A stretch of 64,000 nt of DNA. It comes from Bacteroidia bacterium. Lineage in GTDB: Bacteria; Bacteroidota; Bacteroidia; J057. The stretch is from assembly GCA_022760475.1 (NCBI GenBank), contig JALEFZ010000055.1, positions 451,858 to 515,857 of the forward strand, written 5' to 3'. The position numbers and the translations under genes were made by a program. This document shows positions 8,482-17,249 of this stretch, piece after piece (position 1 is the first letter of the stretch; every line of letters begins with the position of its first letter). A model generated the notes under the pieces. The model was not told the origin of the DNA, made no database searches, and saw only the letters and a list, made by a program, of their open reading frames with translations.

Positions 8482-11001
8482 CTATTGCTTAATCCATTTG
8501 CCTGTAGACATGAGCTTTCCGTTTTCACTCACTTTGTAAATGTAGACGCCTTTTCTCACAACCGAGGTTTTCCACTTTATGATTCCTGTGGATGAAAGGA
8601 TTGTTTGACCTATACGTTCCAATCTTTTTCCCTGGATATCATATACTTCCAGGACATAGTTTGATCCAGGGGAGGCTTGGAATTCGAGGGTTATTTTTTC
8701 TACAAAGGGATTTGGGTATGAACGAACAGGACCCTCCTTCCATTCTTTTTCCAGATTTGTGAGACAACTGATGTTGAAGTAAAGCGAATCGTTCAGGTTC
8801 AAAATTTTTCCACCTGATACTTCTTCAAGCAATACTTCCAGGGTATCTGCTACGCTGAGGATATAATCTCGACTCGCTACTGCAGATGCCTCTGGACAGC
8901 TCGCTCGATAAATGGCAGCTGCACGGCTTACCGCCGCCGCCGCCATGGATGTTCCATCCTTGGGGCCAAATTCATCGCCTGGCAGGAGGGAGTATATCTC
9001 CGTACCTGGAGCGGCAATGTTGACGGTCATTTCTCCAAAGTTTGAAATGGGATTGAGCTGATCCTTAGCTTTGTTTAGAGCAGCTACGGCGAAGATGTTG
9101 GGGTAATCCATAGCAAAATTGGAAGGCCAATGGGGCGTTTCTCCCTTGTCATTGTCCAGGCTATCATTCCCCGCAGAGGACACTACCAGCACATCTGCCA
9201 TGTAAAGCCGCTTCATCATTGAATCCAGGATATCCGATTTCACACCAGTGTAGCCCATGCTCATATTGGCGACCTTTGCTCCTTCGTCAATGAGGTATTG
9301 GCTGCCACAAAGTAGCTCAAATAAGCCTCCCCGGCCATTCTGCCCCATGGCTTTTACCGCCAGGAGCTGTAAATCTACAGATTCTGGCAGATCTGCAAGG
9401 ATAATTCCGCTTACATGGGTGCCATGCCCACGAATGTGGTCATCATAGGGTATTTTTTCAGGTTCTATGAGGTTATAGCCCCAGTTGTCCTGGGCAATGC
9501 AGTTGCTGTCCTCGTCTGTGGCAAAGGGATCAGAAAGTTCTTCTGCATTTTCCCAAAATCTTTCCTGAATGGAATCATGGAAAAAGTCGATTCCTGTGTC
9601 AATGACCCCGATGAGGATTGAATCACGTGCCTGTGATCCGCCATTTTGCGAGTAGGTTCCTGGAATGGGGGGATTTAGGGCAGAAAATGCCATCACATAA
9701 TTAAGGCCTCCTTCTTCCACATCAGGTTCTTCCACCATTTTTTTTACACCTTCTTCAGGATTGATGATGGGGCCACCTGGAATCATGATCGGATAGGGGA
9801 CATCCCAAAGTTCCAGGCTATCGCAGCCACAACTTTTTAAGAGTGTCGCACTGTATTTGGCTCTGATGGAGTCTTTGATGACTGGTGGGGTGCCATTTTT
9901 AAAGCGGATGATTGCATGGGTACAAATATATTCACCCCCCAAGGAGTCCTGACAAAGCTGATAAGGATTAAAATAGTTGATCTGGTTGTTCTGAGGGTTA
10001 AGGTCTTGGGGCACCTCTACGAATACATTTAAAAAAATAAAGTCAGACAAATCTACCAGGGTATCAATCGCAACCGTAGCACATTCGTTGGGCTGTAGGG
10101 GAAGCACAATCGGAAAGTTGATGAAATCAGAACTTCTTTGGCGACCAATCTCAAGGGTAACAAAAAAACTATCCTGCGGAGCAGCTCCCTGGTTGCACAA
10201 CTCTATCTGGATCAATTCCTCCGAACCGAAGTAGCAATATTGATTCTCTGGAGGGTAAATCAGGCTACTTAGGCTGATATCGTCTATGGGTATGGTTTGA
10301 ACTCGGACATCATCAATGATCCAGAAGTAATATTCTCCCATGAAGTGAAATCGGATCTGAAAGTTGTTGATTCCAGGCTGGAGGAAAGGCATCAAATTCA
10401 GGATTTGGAGATCCGTTGCCTCGGATTCTCCTCCAAAAGTTCTTTGTGAAAGCTCTTCATTTATGGGAATGGGAAACCAGTTGTTTCCTCCGTCTGTGGA
10501 AATTTCTACAAGGCCTTGTGATTGGAATCCACGATAGTATTGATTGAAAATCAATCCGACAGCCGAATCAGGTGCCAGTGTATTGAGGTCAACTTGGATA
10601 TTGGGAGAAATGGCCAAGCCTTCGTGTGGAACACAGGAAGTGGCTCCATTTCCACAAGAATTCTTGGGTATACCTCCATTGTCCAGAAAATCAGAATTGA
10701 ATACAATGGCTCCGCCACCCGAAGGAGAATTAATAGGAGGTCTTCCTTCCCAGTAAGCTCCTTGAGAAGCCCTGCCATCAGCTGTCCAGGTCCAGAGCGC
10801 AGCTCCGGGTGGGGGAGTTGGGCCTTGATCATTTATACTTTCAGTTATCCAACTTGAGCCGAAGGGGGAGTTGTCGAAGGAATTGGAATAGAATACTGTT
10901 TGGGATTGTACTGAGAATTGAACAAAACAGAGAAAGAATACAATGGCGAATGACCTAGGCCCAAATTGACCTATATTCTTAAGGTTTGATTTCCAGTTCA
11001 T
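8482..11001 (-). CDS. Subtilisin-like serine protease (S8) with T9SS sorting domain
   Basis: Exported protease of 839 residues. After the signal peptide (about 15-33, ending SVQSQ) comes a jelly-roll/MAM-like domain (about 36-236), then a CARDB-like region (about 250-345). The S8 catalytic domain spans about 460-720, with Asp468 (GVIDTGID), His526 (RGHGTHVSG), oxyanion Asn612 (SSAGND) and Ser685 (GTSMAAAA), so it should be active. A T9SS C-terminal domain (SYPNPFVEKITL ... GVYIYKVSENGK ... KWIKQ) sends it to the cell surface. It lies 69 bases upstream of the CHAT gene on the same strand. Whether the CHAT protein processes or is processed by this protease is an open inference. Confidence 0.93.
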   Translation of the reverse strand: MNWKSNLKNIGQFGPRSFAIVFFLCFVQFSVQSQTVFYSNSFDNSPFGSSWITESINDQGPTPPPGAALWTWTADGRASQGAYWEGRPPINSPSGGGAIVFNSDFLDNGGIPKNSCGNGATSCVPHEGLAISPNIQVDLNTLAPDSAVGLIFNQYYRGFQSQGLVEISTDGGNNWFPIPINEELSQRTFGGESEATDLQILNLMPFLQPGINNFQIRFHFMGEYYFWIIDDVRVQTIPIDDISLSSLIYPPENQYCYFGSEELIQIELCNQGAAPQDSFFVTLEIGRQRSSDFINFPIVLPLQPNECATVAIDTLVDLSDFIFLNVFVEVPQDLNPQNNQINYFNPYQLCQDSLGGEYICTHAIIRFKNGTPPVIKDSIRAKYSATLLKSCGCDSLELWDVPYPIMIPGGPIINPEEGVKKMVEEPDVEEGGLNYVMAFSALNPPIPGTYSQNGGSQARDSILIGVIDTGIDFFHDSIQERFWENAEELSDPFATDEDSNCIAQDNWGYNLIEPEKIPYDDHIRGHGTHVSGIILADLPESVDLQLLAVKAMGQNGRGGLFELLCGSQYLIDEGAKVANMSMGYTGVKSDILDSMMKRLYMADVLVVSSAGNDSLDNDKGETPHWPSNFAMDYPNIFAVAALNKAKDQLNPISNFGEMTVNIAAPGTEIYSLLPGDEFGPKDGTSMAAAAVSRAAAIYRASCPEASAVASRDYILSVADTLEVLLEEVSGGKILNLNDSLYFNISCLTNLEKEWKEGPVRSYPNPFVEKITLEFQASPGSNYVLEVYDIQGKRLERIGQTILSSTGIIKWKTSVVRKGVYIYKVSENGKLMSTGKWIKQ

Positions 11002-11173
11002 AGCTTGTGGGGTTTTATGGTGATATCAAGGAAATCAGGAATTGTTACCTGGAGATCAGCTAGAAGATAAACTTTTTTTATTCGCTTCTCTCAAGAAAGC
11101 ATGCAATCTGAAATGATAAAATGCTTGTGGATGCTTCAAGACCAAATAAAAAGTATGCATTTGTATGCTGAGC

Positions 11174-11214
11174 TCAAAAAGAAAAGCCCAAAGTAAGTTT
11201 TTGCTTACTTCGGA
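11174..11214 (-). terminator. Rho-independent terminator after the beta-barrel receptor gene
   Basis: A 10-bp stem with one G-T pair (11188-11197 with 11204-11213) and the loop TTTTTG on the plus strand is followed on the minus strand by CTTTTCTTTTT. It lies about 65 bases after the stop of the 11280-13721 gene and ends its transcript before the subtilase gene. The surrounding 278-base gap (11002-11279) holds no other supported feature. Confidence 0.8.
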
Positions 11215-11279
11215 CTTCCACCTCATGTAGAATGACAAAAGGATTATTCAGTTTTGCTGAGAGAGCCATGGGATCAGGA

Positions 11280-13721
11280 TCAATTCACCCTTCTTCTCTC
11301 TTCTTCTGAGGCAGTTTGTCTATTTCTTGCCGCCTTGACCTTTTTGTTGCCGAGTGGCATTGAGTAAGTCAGTAAGAAAGTTCGCTGACTGAAGTCAAGA
11401 AGTCCTTCTCCGACCAGGTTTACCTCAGGAAGGTTCACTTCAGGCCTGATTTCCAGGGAGTTGAAAATGTCATTTACATTGAAGGTAAGGGTTCCTTTGC
11501 TGCCTTTATCTCCCAATTGTTTCCTGATACCAATGTTGGCGAGACCAGTAGGCCTCACAACTGAGGTTCCAAACAAGACCTTGGATCTGTAAAAACCCGA
11601 CAACTCAAGTCCGATTCCACCTGGTAACTTGAATTTCTGGGAAGAAAATCCGCTGAAAAAGGGTTGCTCCAGGCTGAGCAATTGTTCGTCTACAAACAGA
11701 TTTACCTGCGTGTATGTCCCATTCAGGTTAAAGATCATGTCCCACCAATCAGTAATTTTGATAGGTAAGGTAGCTGTCAAATTAAGGGTATTGGTAGACT
11801 GCAGGTTTTCTGCTGCGATGATTTGCCTACCTGTCTCAGGATCAATCCTTGCCTGGAAGTTGGCGATGCTGCTATCCTCATAGGTATAACTCAAGGAAAA
11901 CATCAGATTTTTGATGCGGTAATCCAGCTTGATGGCATCGGAGATAGATGGTTGCAGGGCAGCATTCCCAGAGAAGAAAGTTTGAGGGTCAATGAAAATC
12001 ACAAATGGAGCCATGTCATTGAAGGTCGGCCTGGTAATCCTGCGACTATAAGAGAGGTTTACACTTTGGTAGTCCCCAATATTCCTGGATAGGAAAAGGC
12101 TAGGAAACAGGTTCCCGTATTTTCTATCTACAATATTTTGTTGCTCCTGCGAACTCAGGTTTGATTGGGTGTACTCATACCTGAGTCCTGCCTTGTAGGT
12201 AGTCTTCTCACCCAATTTTCCATCTATAGCTGCATATGCAGCACCAATTTCTTCTTCGAGGAAGAAAATCCCTGTCAAGTCTTGATCCACAGTCCATGTG
12301 CCAGTATTAAAAGATACCCGGACATCATTGGTAAAACGTGAAATGGTTGCTTTTACCCCTGTTTCCAGTTTGGTATTGTCCCCAAGAGGAGCTTTGAAGT
12401 CAAGTGATCCTACACCAATATTAATCGGAGTAAGTTTCTCACTTTTGACCTGTTCCTGACGGATCAGATCTCCTTCCTCATTGAAATATGAATTGTCATA
12501 ATTTGTGGGATTGTTGTCTCGATAATACAGGTAGTCAACATTGAAAGTCAAGCTACTCTGCTCCGTGAAATTATGCTGAAGGTTGACATTCCCCATGTAG
12601 TGCCTCCATTGGTTCAATTCATCAAGTTCTAGGGTAATCAAGGTATCAGGTCTCTGGGAGTAGGTAAATGTGGAATTGTTGAAGGCATCCATGGTCCATT
12701 TGGTGTCATAGGTAGCTGCCAAAATTCCCAATACCGTTTTTTTGCTGATCTGGTAGTCCATGCCAACGCGAAGGTTGTGATTCAACTGCTGGGGGAGGCG
12801 ATCGCTCACAGTTGCGGTCTGAATCCTTTCATCTCCTACCAATTGATCTCTTGAAAATGCAAATGTCTGTTCTTGGTTATTAAGTAAGAAAGAATAGGTG
12901 CCAAAAATGTTGAATTTGTTGCGGCGGTAGTTCAGACTTAGGCTAGCATTGGAACGCTCTCCACGCCCGTAGCCACCTGTTAAGGTAACTGAACCATTCA
13001 ATCCGTAGTTGCTGTTATCCTTTAAGACAATGTTGATATATCCGGCATTTCCTTCTGCATCAAAATTCGCAGGAGGGGTTGTGATCAGTTCGATCTTTTC
13101 TATTTCGTCTGCACTCATTCCTGCCAGCAATTGGATTACACCTGAAATGGGCATGTAATTCCTCTTGCCATTGATCATAACTACCACGCCATTTTTACCG
13201 GCCAAGGCAAGGCTGTTGTTGCTTCTGTCAAGGATCACTCCGGGAGACCTTTCCAGCACTTCCAGTGCGGTATTGCCTGCGGCAGTTTCGCTCGCACTCA
13301 CATTGACCACCATTCTGTCAATTTTCTGTTCGAAAAGCTGTTTTTGCGCAGTAATTTCTACTTCTCCAAGCTCTACTTCCTGTACTTCCAAGCTAATTGT
13401 TCCCAGTTTAACGGGAGTTCCGATGCTTTTTATAGAAATGGGTTTTGAGAAATACTCTTCAAAACCAATTCTATAAATCTTGACTAAATATTTGCCTACT
13501 TTTACATTTTTGAAGGAAAAACTTCCATCTACTTTTGAAATTTGGCCTTTAAAAAGGGAACTATCAGAATAATTCAGGAGCAATACATTGGCTGAGATAA
13601 TGGCTTCCTCCTTCTCATCGACTAGTTTGCCACTGATCTGAGCATGGGTGTGGAGGGTAATTCCTAGGGAAAATAAAAGCAATAGGAGTCCCCTAAGGTG
13701 AATGATACGTTCAACTTTCAT
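11280..13721 (-). CDS. Outer-membrane beta-barrel protein, TonB-receptor type with N-terminal carboxypeptidase-regulatory-like domain
   Basis: This 813-residue protein has a signal peptide (about 8-27, THAQ), a carboxypeptidase-regulatory-like beta-sandwich (about 28-115; ISGKLVDEKEEAIISANVLL, DGSFSFKNVKVGKYLVKI) and a plug domain (about 120-235; AAGNTALEVLERSPGVIL, AGMSADEIEKIELITTPP, GNAGYINIVL). A long beta-barrel completes it. This matches the Bacteroidota beta-barrel family near TonB-dependent receptors that is typically involved in uptake or export at the outer membrane. The C-terminal tail after the barrel is basic and polar rather than ending in an aromatic residue. No SusD partner is adjacent, so the ligand is unknown. 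It has its own terminator. Confidence 0.85.
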   Translation of the reverse strand: MKVERIIHLRGLLLLLFSLGITLHTHAQISGKLVDEKEEAIISANVLLLNYSDSSLFKGQISKVDGSFSFKNVKVGKYLVKIYRIGFEEYFSKPISIKSIGTPVKLGTISLEVQEVELGEVEITAQKQLFEQKIDRMVVNVSASETAAGNTALEVLERSPGVILDRSNNSLALAGKNGVVVMINGKRNYMPISGVIQLLAGMSADEIEKIELITTPPANFDAEGNAGYINIVLKDNSNYGLNGSVTLTGGYGRGERSNASLSLNYRRNKFNIFGTYSFLLNNQEQTFAFSRDQLVGDERIQTATVSDRLPQQLNHNLRVGMDYQISKKTVLGILAATYDTKWTMDAFNNSTFTYSQRPDTLITLELDELNQWRHYMGNVNLQHNFTEQSSLTFNVDYLYYRDNNPTNYDNSYFNEEGDLIRQEQVKSEKLTPINIGVGSLDFKAPLGDNTKLETGVKATISRFTNDVRVSFNTGTWTVDQDLTGIFFLEEEIGAAYAAIDGKLGEKTTYKAGLRYEYTQSNLSSQEQQNIVDRKYGNLFPSLFLSRNIGDYQSVNLSYSRRITRPTFNDMAPFVIFIDPQTFFSGNAALQPSISDAIKLDYRIKNLMFSLSYTYEDSSIANFQARIDPETGRQIIAAENLQSTNTLNLTATLPIKITDWWDMIFNLNGTYTQVNLFVDEQLLSLEQPFFSGFSSQKFKLPGGIGLELSGFYRSKVLFGTSVVRPTGLANIGIRKQLGDKGSKGTLTFNVNDIFNSLEIRPEVNLPEVNLVGEGLLDFSQRTFLLTYSMPLGNKKVKAARNRQTASEEERRRVN

Positions 13722-13945
13722 GACTTGGTTGTTAGAGGGTTTAATGACCCAGGACGTGAAAAGGTGAGTAGTAGTTGGTTAGCTAAACCCAATGCAATGA
13801 CATAAGAATTTTTCAATGTCCGCATGGTGAAAATTGTGCAAACAGCATGATTTACTGATCTGTTACACTTTTTTACATATGTAATTCACTTCAGGTAAAA
13901 AAATCCTGATTATGAAAAAAGACCAACTCGTTTGTTGTAGTGAAA

Positions 13946-16000
13946 TTATTGTTGTTCTTCCTTTTGTTCGGGCGTTTGGGGGATAAGAATGCTAACCTTA
14001 CTTCCTTTGCCGGGTTCGCTTTCGATATCGAGTTCTCCACGAAGTCCTGTTACCCGATCTTCTATGTTGGAGAGTCCCATCCCATGGGTACTTTTATTTA
14101 TCACCTTTGGAAAACCTCTCCCATTGTCTTCAACTGATAGGCTAAGACCTTCATGGCTATTTTTTAGCTTAACCCAGACTTTGTTTGCTTGGGCATGCTT
14201 GATTACATTTTGAAGAAGTTCCTGGAGGATGCGATAGACATGCGTTTCCTTTTCATTTGAAAAATTAATTGACTCATCGATCTCAGCCTCGTAACTCACT
14301 TCGATTTTGCCGCTGCTATTTATCGTTTTACAGAGAGATTTGATGGAGGGTTCAAGGCCAAGGTGCTTTAGGGGCAGCGCCATCATGTCATGGGACAGTT
14401 GACGGGTTTCCTGGTATGCCATGCTCAACAATTCCTGGGTATGCTTGAATTTTTCCCTAGCATTATCGTCCAAACTACGTTTGAGACCTTCCATGCTGAG
14501 TTTCACCGCTGCAAGTGTACCACCCAGGGTATCGTGCAATTCTTTAGCAACCCGTTTTCTTTCCTTTTCCTGCCCTTCCAGTTTGGAATTCAGGGACTCG
14601 ATGGTCTGCTCCTTCATCAAGTCGATCACCAACTGCTGATTGATTCTGGCCTGTTGTGCCATCAGTTTCTTCCTATTTATATAGGATACATAGTAATAGA
14701 CGACTACTGAGATCAAGAGTAAAACTAAGACCGCAGCAGCCGAAATGGTTCCTTGTAGTCTTTGTCTTGCTTGAATTCTGATTTTCTGATTTTCCAGCTC
14801 TTTCTTATCAGTCTGAAAACCAGCTTCAGCAAATTTTAGCGCCTCTTCTGCTGCAGTGAGTCGTTCGTTATACTTCACAAACTCATCCTGCTTGAGGTAC
14901 CAGATAGAAGAATCCAACATCCCAAGGTTCTCATAGATTCGTGCCATGAGGAAATACCCCAGGGTGGAGTCCTTTTGTGAATTCAATTCTCCTGCAACTT
15001 TAAGGGATTCCAGGGTATGGCTTTTGGCTTCGCGATATTTTCCTAGTTCAAATTTTTGTTGTGCAAGGGTTTGCAGGGCTGCAGAAAGCCCTCGGGAGCT
15101 GTTGGCCGCTCTGGCATAACTGATGTGCCTTTCTAGGTAAAAGCGGGAACTGTCAAGCAGTTGGAAATATTCTTCGTTTTGCTCGCCTTCATTATTTTGA
15201 AGGATAATGTTTTTCCAAGTCTCAAACCCATCTCCAATATACAAATTGATGCTTTGGGCCATAAATTCCTGGCCATTTGCTGTATAAATCGCTGAGCCCT
15301 TCCGATAATTTTCGATAGAACTTTTCAGGGTTTCAATGTCGGATTGCTCCGTTCCATAACTCAACTGAAGCCAGGCAAACTCTTGAAGAAAACTTGCCTG
15401 GTTGATGGGATCATTTCTTTGCTCCAACAACCTTTTGCAACTGTCAGCATAAGAAAAGGCTTTCTCGTATTCCTCTCTCCCTGCATAGAGGGTCATCAAA
15501 TTCAGGTTTGCAGAATATAGGAGGCTAACCTTTTCATCCTGCTTGGAGTTGCTCATTTTTTGCAAGATAAGAATGGCCTGGGTTATGTCTTCCATGGCCT
15601 CATCCTGTTGCTGTCCATTAAGGTATGCGTAACCTCTCCTACTGAGGTATTTTGCCTGATTGAGCGTATCCTTAAGGTTCTCCGCCAGGATTATGGTTCG
15701 ATCGAAATACTCAAGAGCTTCTTCGATGCGACCCTCATTGGAGAAAAGGCTTCCAATCAGTCCCATAAACTCTAACTGGTAATTGGGAAGTTTTTTTTCC
15801 AGGGAGGTTTGAAGGCCTTGATGAGCCAGCTCTACGGCAATGTTTGGACTGATTGATTTGATTAGGCTGATTTTTGCCTCGAGGCTATCAATTCTTGGGT
15901 TTTCAAGAACAGGGGAAGAATTTTCCCTACATCCTTCCCAACCAAAGGTTAGGAAAAGAATAATTGGTATTAGAAGGATGTAGGGTTTTTGCATATGCAT
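13946..16000 (-). CDS. TPR-containing sensor histidine kinase (HisKA_3/HATPase)
   Basis: This 684-residue membrane kinase has an N-terminal signal with a Cys at a lipobox-like site (GWEGC). Periplasmic TPR repeats cover about 30-380, one transmembrane helix spans about 415-442 and a short coiled coil follows. The HisKA_3 dimerisation domain carries the phosphoacceptor His489 (KELHDTLGG), and the HATPase domain shows the N box (ELLQNVIKHAQ) and G box (VEDNGRGFP, HGMGLSNIEDRV). Such NarL-class kinases normally pair with a LuxR-type response regulator, but none is next to it or anywhere in this window. The 147-residue gene upstream (34-base gap) may share its transcript. The 13722-13945 gap shows no gene. 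Confidence 0.92.
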   Translation of the reverse strand: MHMQKPYILLIPIILFLTFGWEGCRENSSPVLENPRIDSLEAKISLIKSISPNIAVELAHQGLQTSLEKKLPNYQLEFMGLIGSLFSNEGRIEEALEYFDRTIILAENLKDTLNQAKYLSRRGYAYLNGQQQDEAMEDITQAILILQKMSNSKQDEKVSLLYSANLNLMTLYAGREEYEKAFSYADSCKRLLEQRNDPINQASFLQEFAWLQLSYGTEQSDIETLKSSIENYRKGSAIYTANGQEFMAQSINLYIGDGFETWKNIILQNNEGEQNEEYFQLLDSSRFYLERHISYARAANSSRGLSAALQTLAQQKFELGKYREAKSHTLESLKVAGELNSQKDSTLGYFLMARIYENLGMLDSSIWYLKQDEFVKYNERLTAAEEALKFAEAGFQTDKKELENQKIRIQARQRLQGTISAAAVLVLLLISVVVYYYVSYINRKKLMAQQARINQQLVIDLMKEQTIESLNSKLEGQEKERKRVAKELHDTLGGTLAAVKLSMEGLKRSLDDNAREKFKHTQELLSMAYQETRQLSHDMMALPLKHLGLEPSIKSLCKTINSSGKIEVSYEAEIDESINFSNEKETHVYRILQELLQNVIKHAQANKVWVKLKNSHEGLSLSVEDNGRGFPKVINKSTHGMGLSNIEDRVTGLRGELDIESEPGKGSKVSILIPQTPEQKEEQQ

Positions 16001-16034
16001 AGATTAAAAAACCTATACAATTTTAAGCATTTTA

Positions 16035-16478
16035 TTATAAAGGTCTTGGGTTGTGGGGAATGTTCAGGATAACTCTCTTGCTAGGTGGCTTGCCACTGGT
16101 AGCAGTTTCGATGTCATCAATTGGCGTAGGCCTTTCCCACTTTTCCTGGAAGAGCACATTGTCAGGGTTGCTCCTTGATTTGAAAGTAACCATTGCTGAG
16201 TTCATGGTATTGTGGGTAACGATCTCAACAATTCTTTCTTCGCTTGTGGATTGGTTGGCACCGTCCTCAGTCCAAAACAGAATTTGGAAGTCGCCATTTT
16301 CAGGGCTTTCACCATAAGTGAAGGTCTCAATTCCAGCTTCTGTGTCGGTCAAGAGGTTTTGATTATCATTCAAATCCACATTTACCTTTAGGACAAAAGT
16401 TTCTGTTAGTGATCTGGCGTCGCCATCCTGGCTAGCAGATACCGCGTTGAATGAGTGTGAACGAAGTGAAATAGACAT
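16035..16478 (-). CDS. Hypothetical protein, 147 residues
   Basis: No family is recognised. The product has no signal peptide or membrane segment. It is rich in Asp, Glu, Thr and Asn, with alternating beta-strand-like segments (TFVLKVNVDLND, DFQILFWTEDG, AMVTFKSRS) and a proline-rich end (ILNIPHNPRPL). It looks like a small beta-sandwich, perhaps cytosolic. It lies 34 bases upstream of the histidine kinase on the same strand, so a shared transcript is possible, but nothing shows a functional link. Confidence 0.55.
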   Translation of the reverse strand: MSISLRSHSFNAVSASQDGDARSLTETFVLKVNVDLNDNQNLLTDTEAGIETFTYGESPENGDFQILFWTEDGANQSTSEERIVEIVTHNTMNSAMVTFKSRSNPDNVLFQEKWERPTPIDDIETATSGKPPSKRVILNIPHNPRPL

Positions 16479-16689
16479 AGGTTTACAATTAGGGGGTTAA
16501 TCGAAAAATTAAACTAGGAAGATTTTCTTTGAATTCTAAATTTCCTGCAATTGGCAATAGTTATTTCGTTTTCGCTTAATCAAAACACTCATTTTATTTC
16601 AACTTATGCTAGCGCATAAATATCCATATTGGTAGGTATTTTTACGGATATTGGACAATTTCTTGTGACTTTCTCAAATTAAAATCACC

Positions 16690-17196
16690 ATGAAAATAAA
16701 AATTGTTATTGGCTTATTCGCCTCAGGTTTGGTATTTCATGCTGGAATAAATCAATTTCATTCTCTTTTGTACAGGTTTCTTGAGGATACCCTGATCTAT
16801 TCTCCCTGGCGGCTTGGTGCTATATATGGAGTTTCACTTTTGCTGCCTGTCGTATTTATTCTAATCATTTACTATTTCGTACTTAACGCGCTTTCTAAAT
16901 GGACTTTTGATGAAGTTAGACAGGTTATAAGGGTTTTCCTGTTTTCATTAGGGATATGGCTTGGGATGAGTGTTCTGTTATGGGTTCAAGCCTTTGTGCG
17001 CTCATATAGGAATGATGCCGATTATTATGACATACTAAATGATTACTATGATCGGTTTGAACAGGAAATTGGATTGTATGAAGGTATTATTAACTGGATT
17101 TCTGAAGCCTTACTTTTGGGAGGGGTTTTTTTGATTACGCTGAATATCATTAACCGAATAAATCCGGAAGAGCAAATCGATAAAATAGGGCAATAA
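16690..17196 (+). CDS. Hypothetical membrane protein, about four helices
   Basis: This 168-residue protein has hydrophobic segments near residues 4-20, 45-68, 80-103 and 136-155. A charged, Tyr/Asp-rich loop (RNDADYYDILNDYYDRFEQE) lies between the third and fourth. No family is recognised. It is transcribed away from the 16035-16478 gene and towards the Oar-like receptor, from which a terminator separates it. The 16479-16689 gap between the divergent genes is AT-rich and likely holds both promoters. Confidence 0.6.
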   Translation: MKIKIVIGLFASGLVFHAGINQFHSLLYRFLEDTLIYSPWRLGAIYGVSLLLPVVFILIIYYFVLNALSKWTFDEVRQVIRVFLFSLGIWLGMSVLLWVQAFVRSYRNDADYYDILNDYYDRFEQEIGLYEGIINWISEALLLGGVFLITLNIINRINPEEQIDKIGQ

Positions 17197-17222
17197 AAAA
17201 GGAGGAGCATATTGCCCCTCCC
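17194..17222 (-). terminator. Rho-independent terminator after the Oar-like receptor gene
   Basis: Arms GGAGGAGC (17201-17208) and GCCCCTCC (17214-17221), with one mismatch and a 5-base loop, are followed on the minus strand by TTTTTTATT. The hairpin starts 28 bases past the receptor stop and overlaps the stop of the convergent 168-residue gene, so it may act in both directions. Confidence 0.75.
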
Positions 17223-17249
17223 AACTTTATTTAAACGATCACATTTCCA

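Noticed and set aside
11056..11238. 60-residue minus-strand ORF between receptor and subtilase
   Set aside because: It overlaps the terminator hairpin and has no family pattern or plausible start context.
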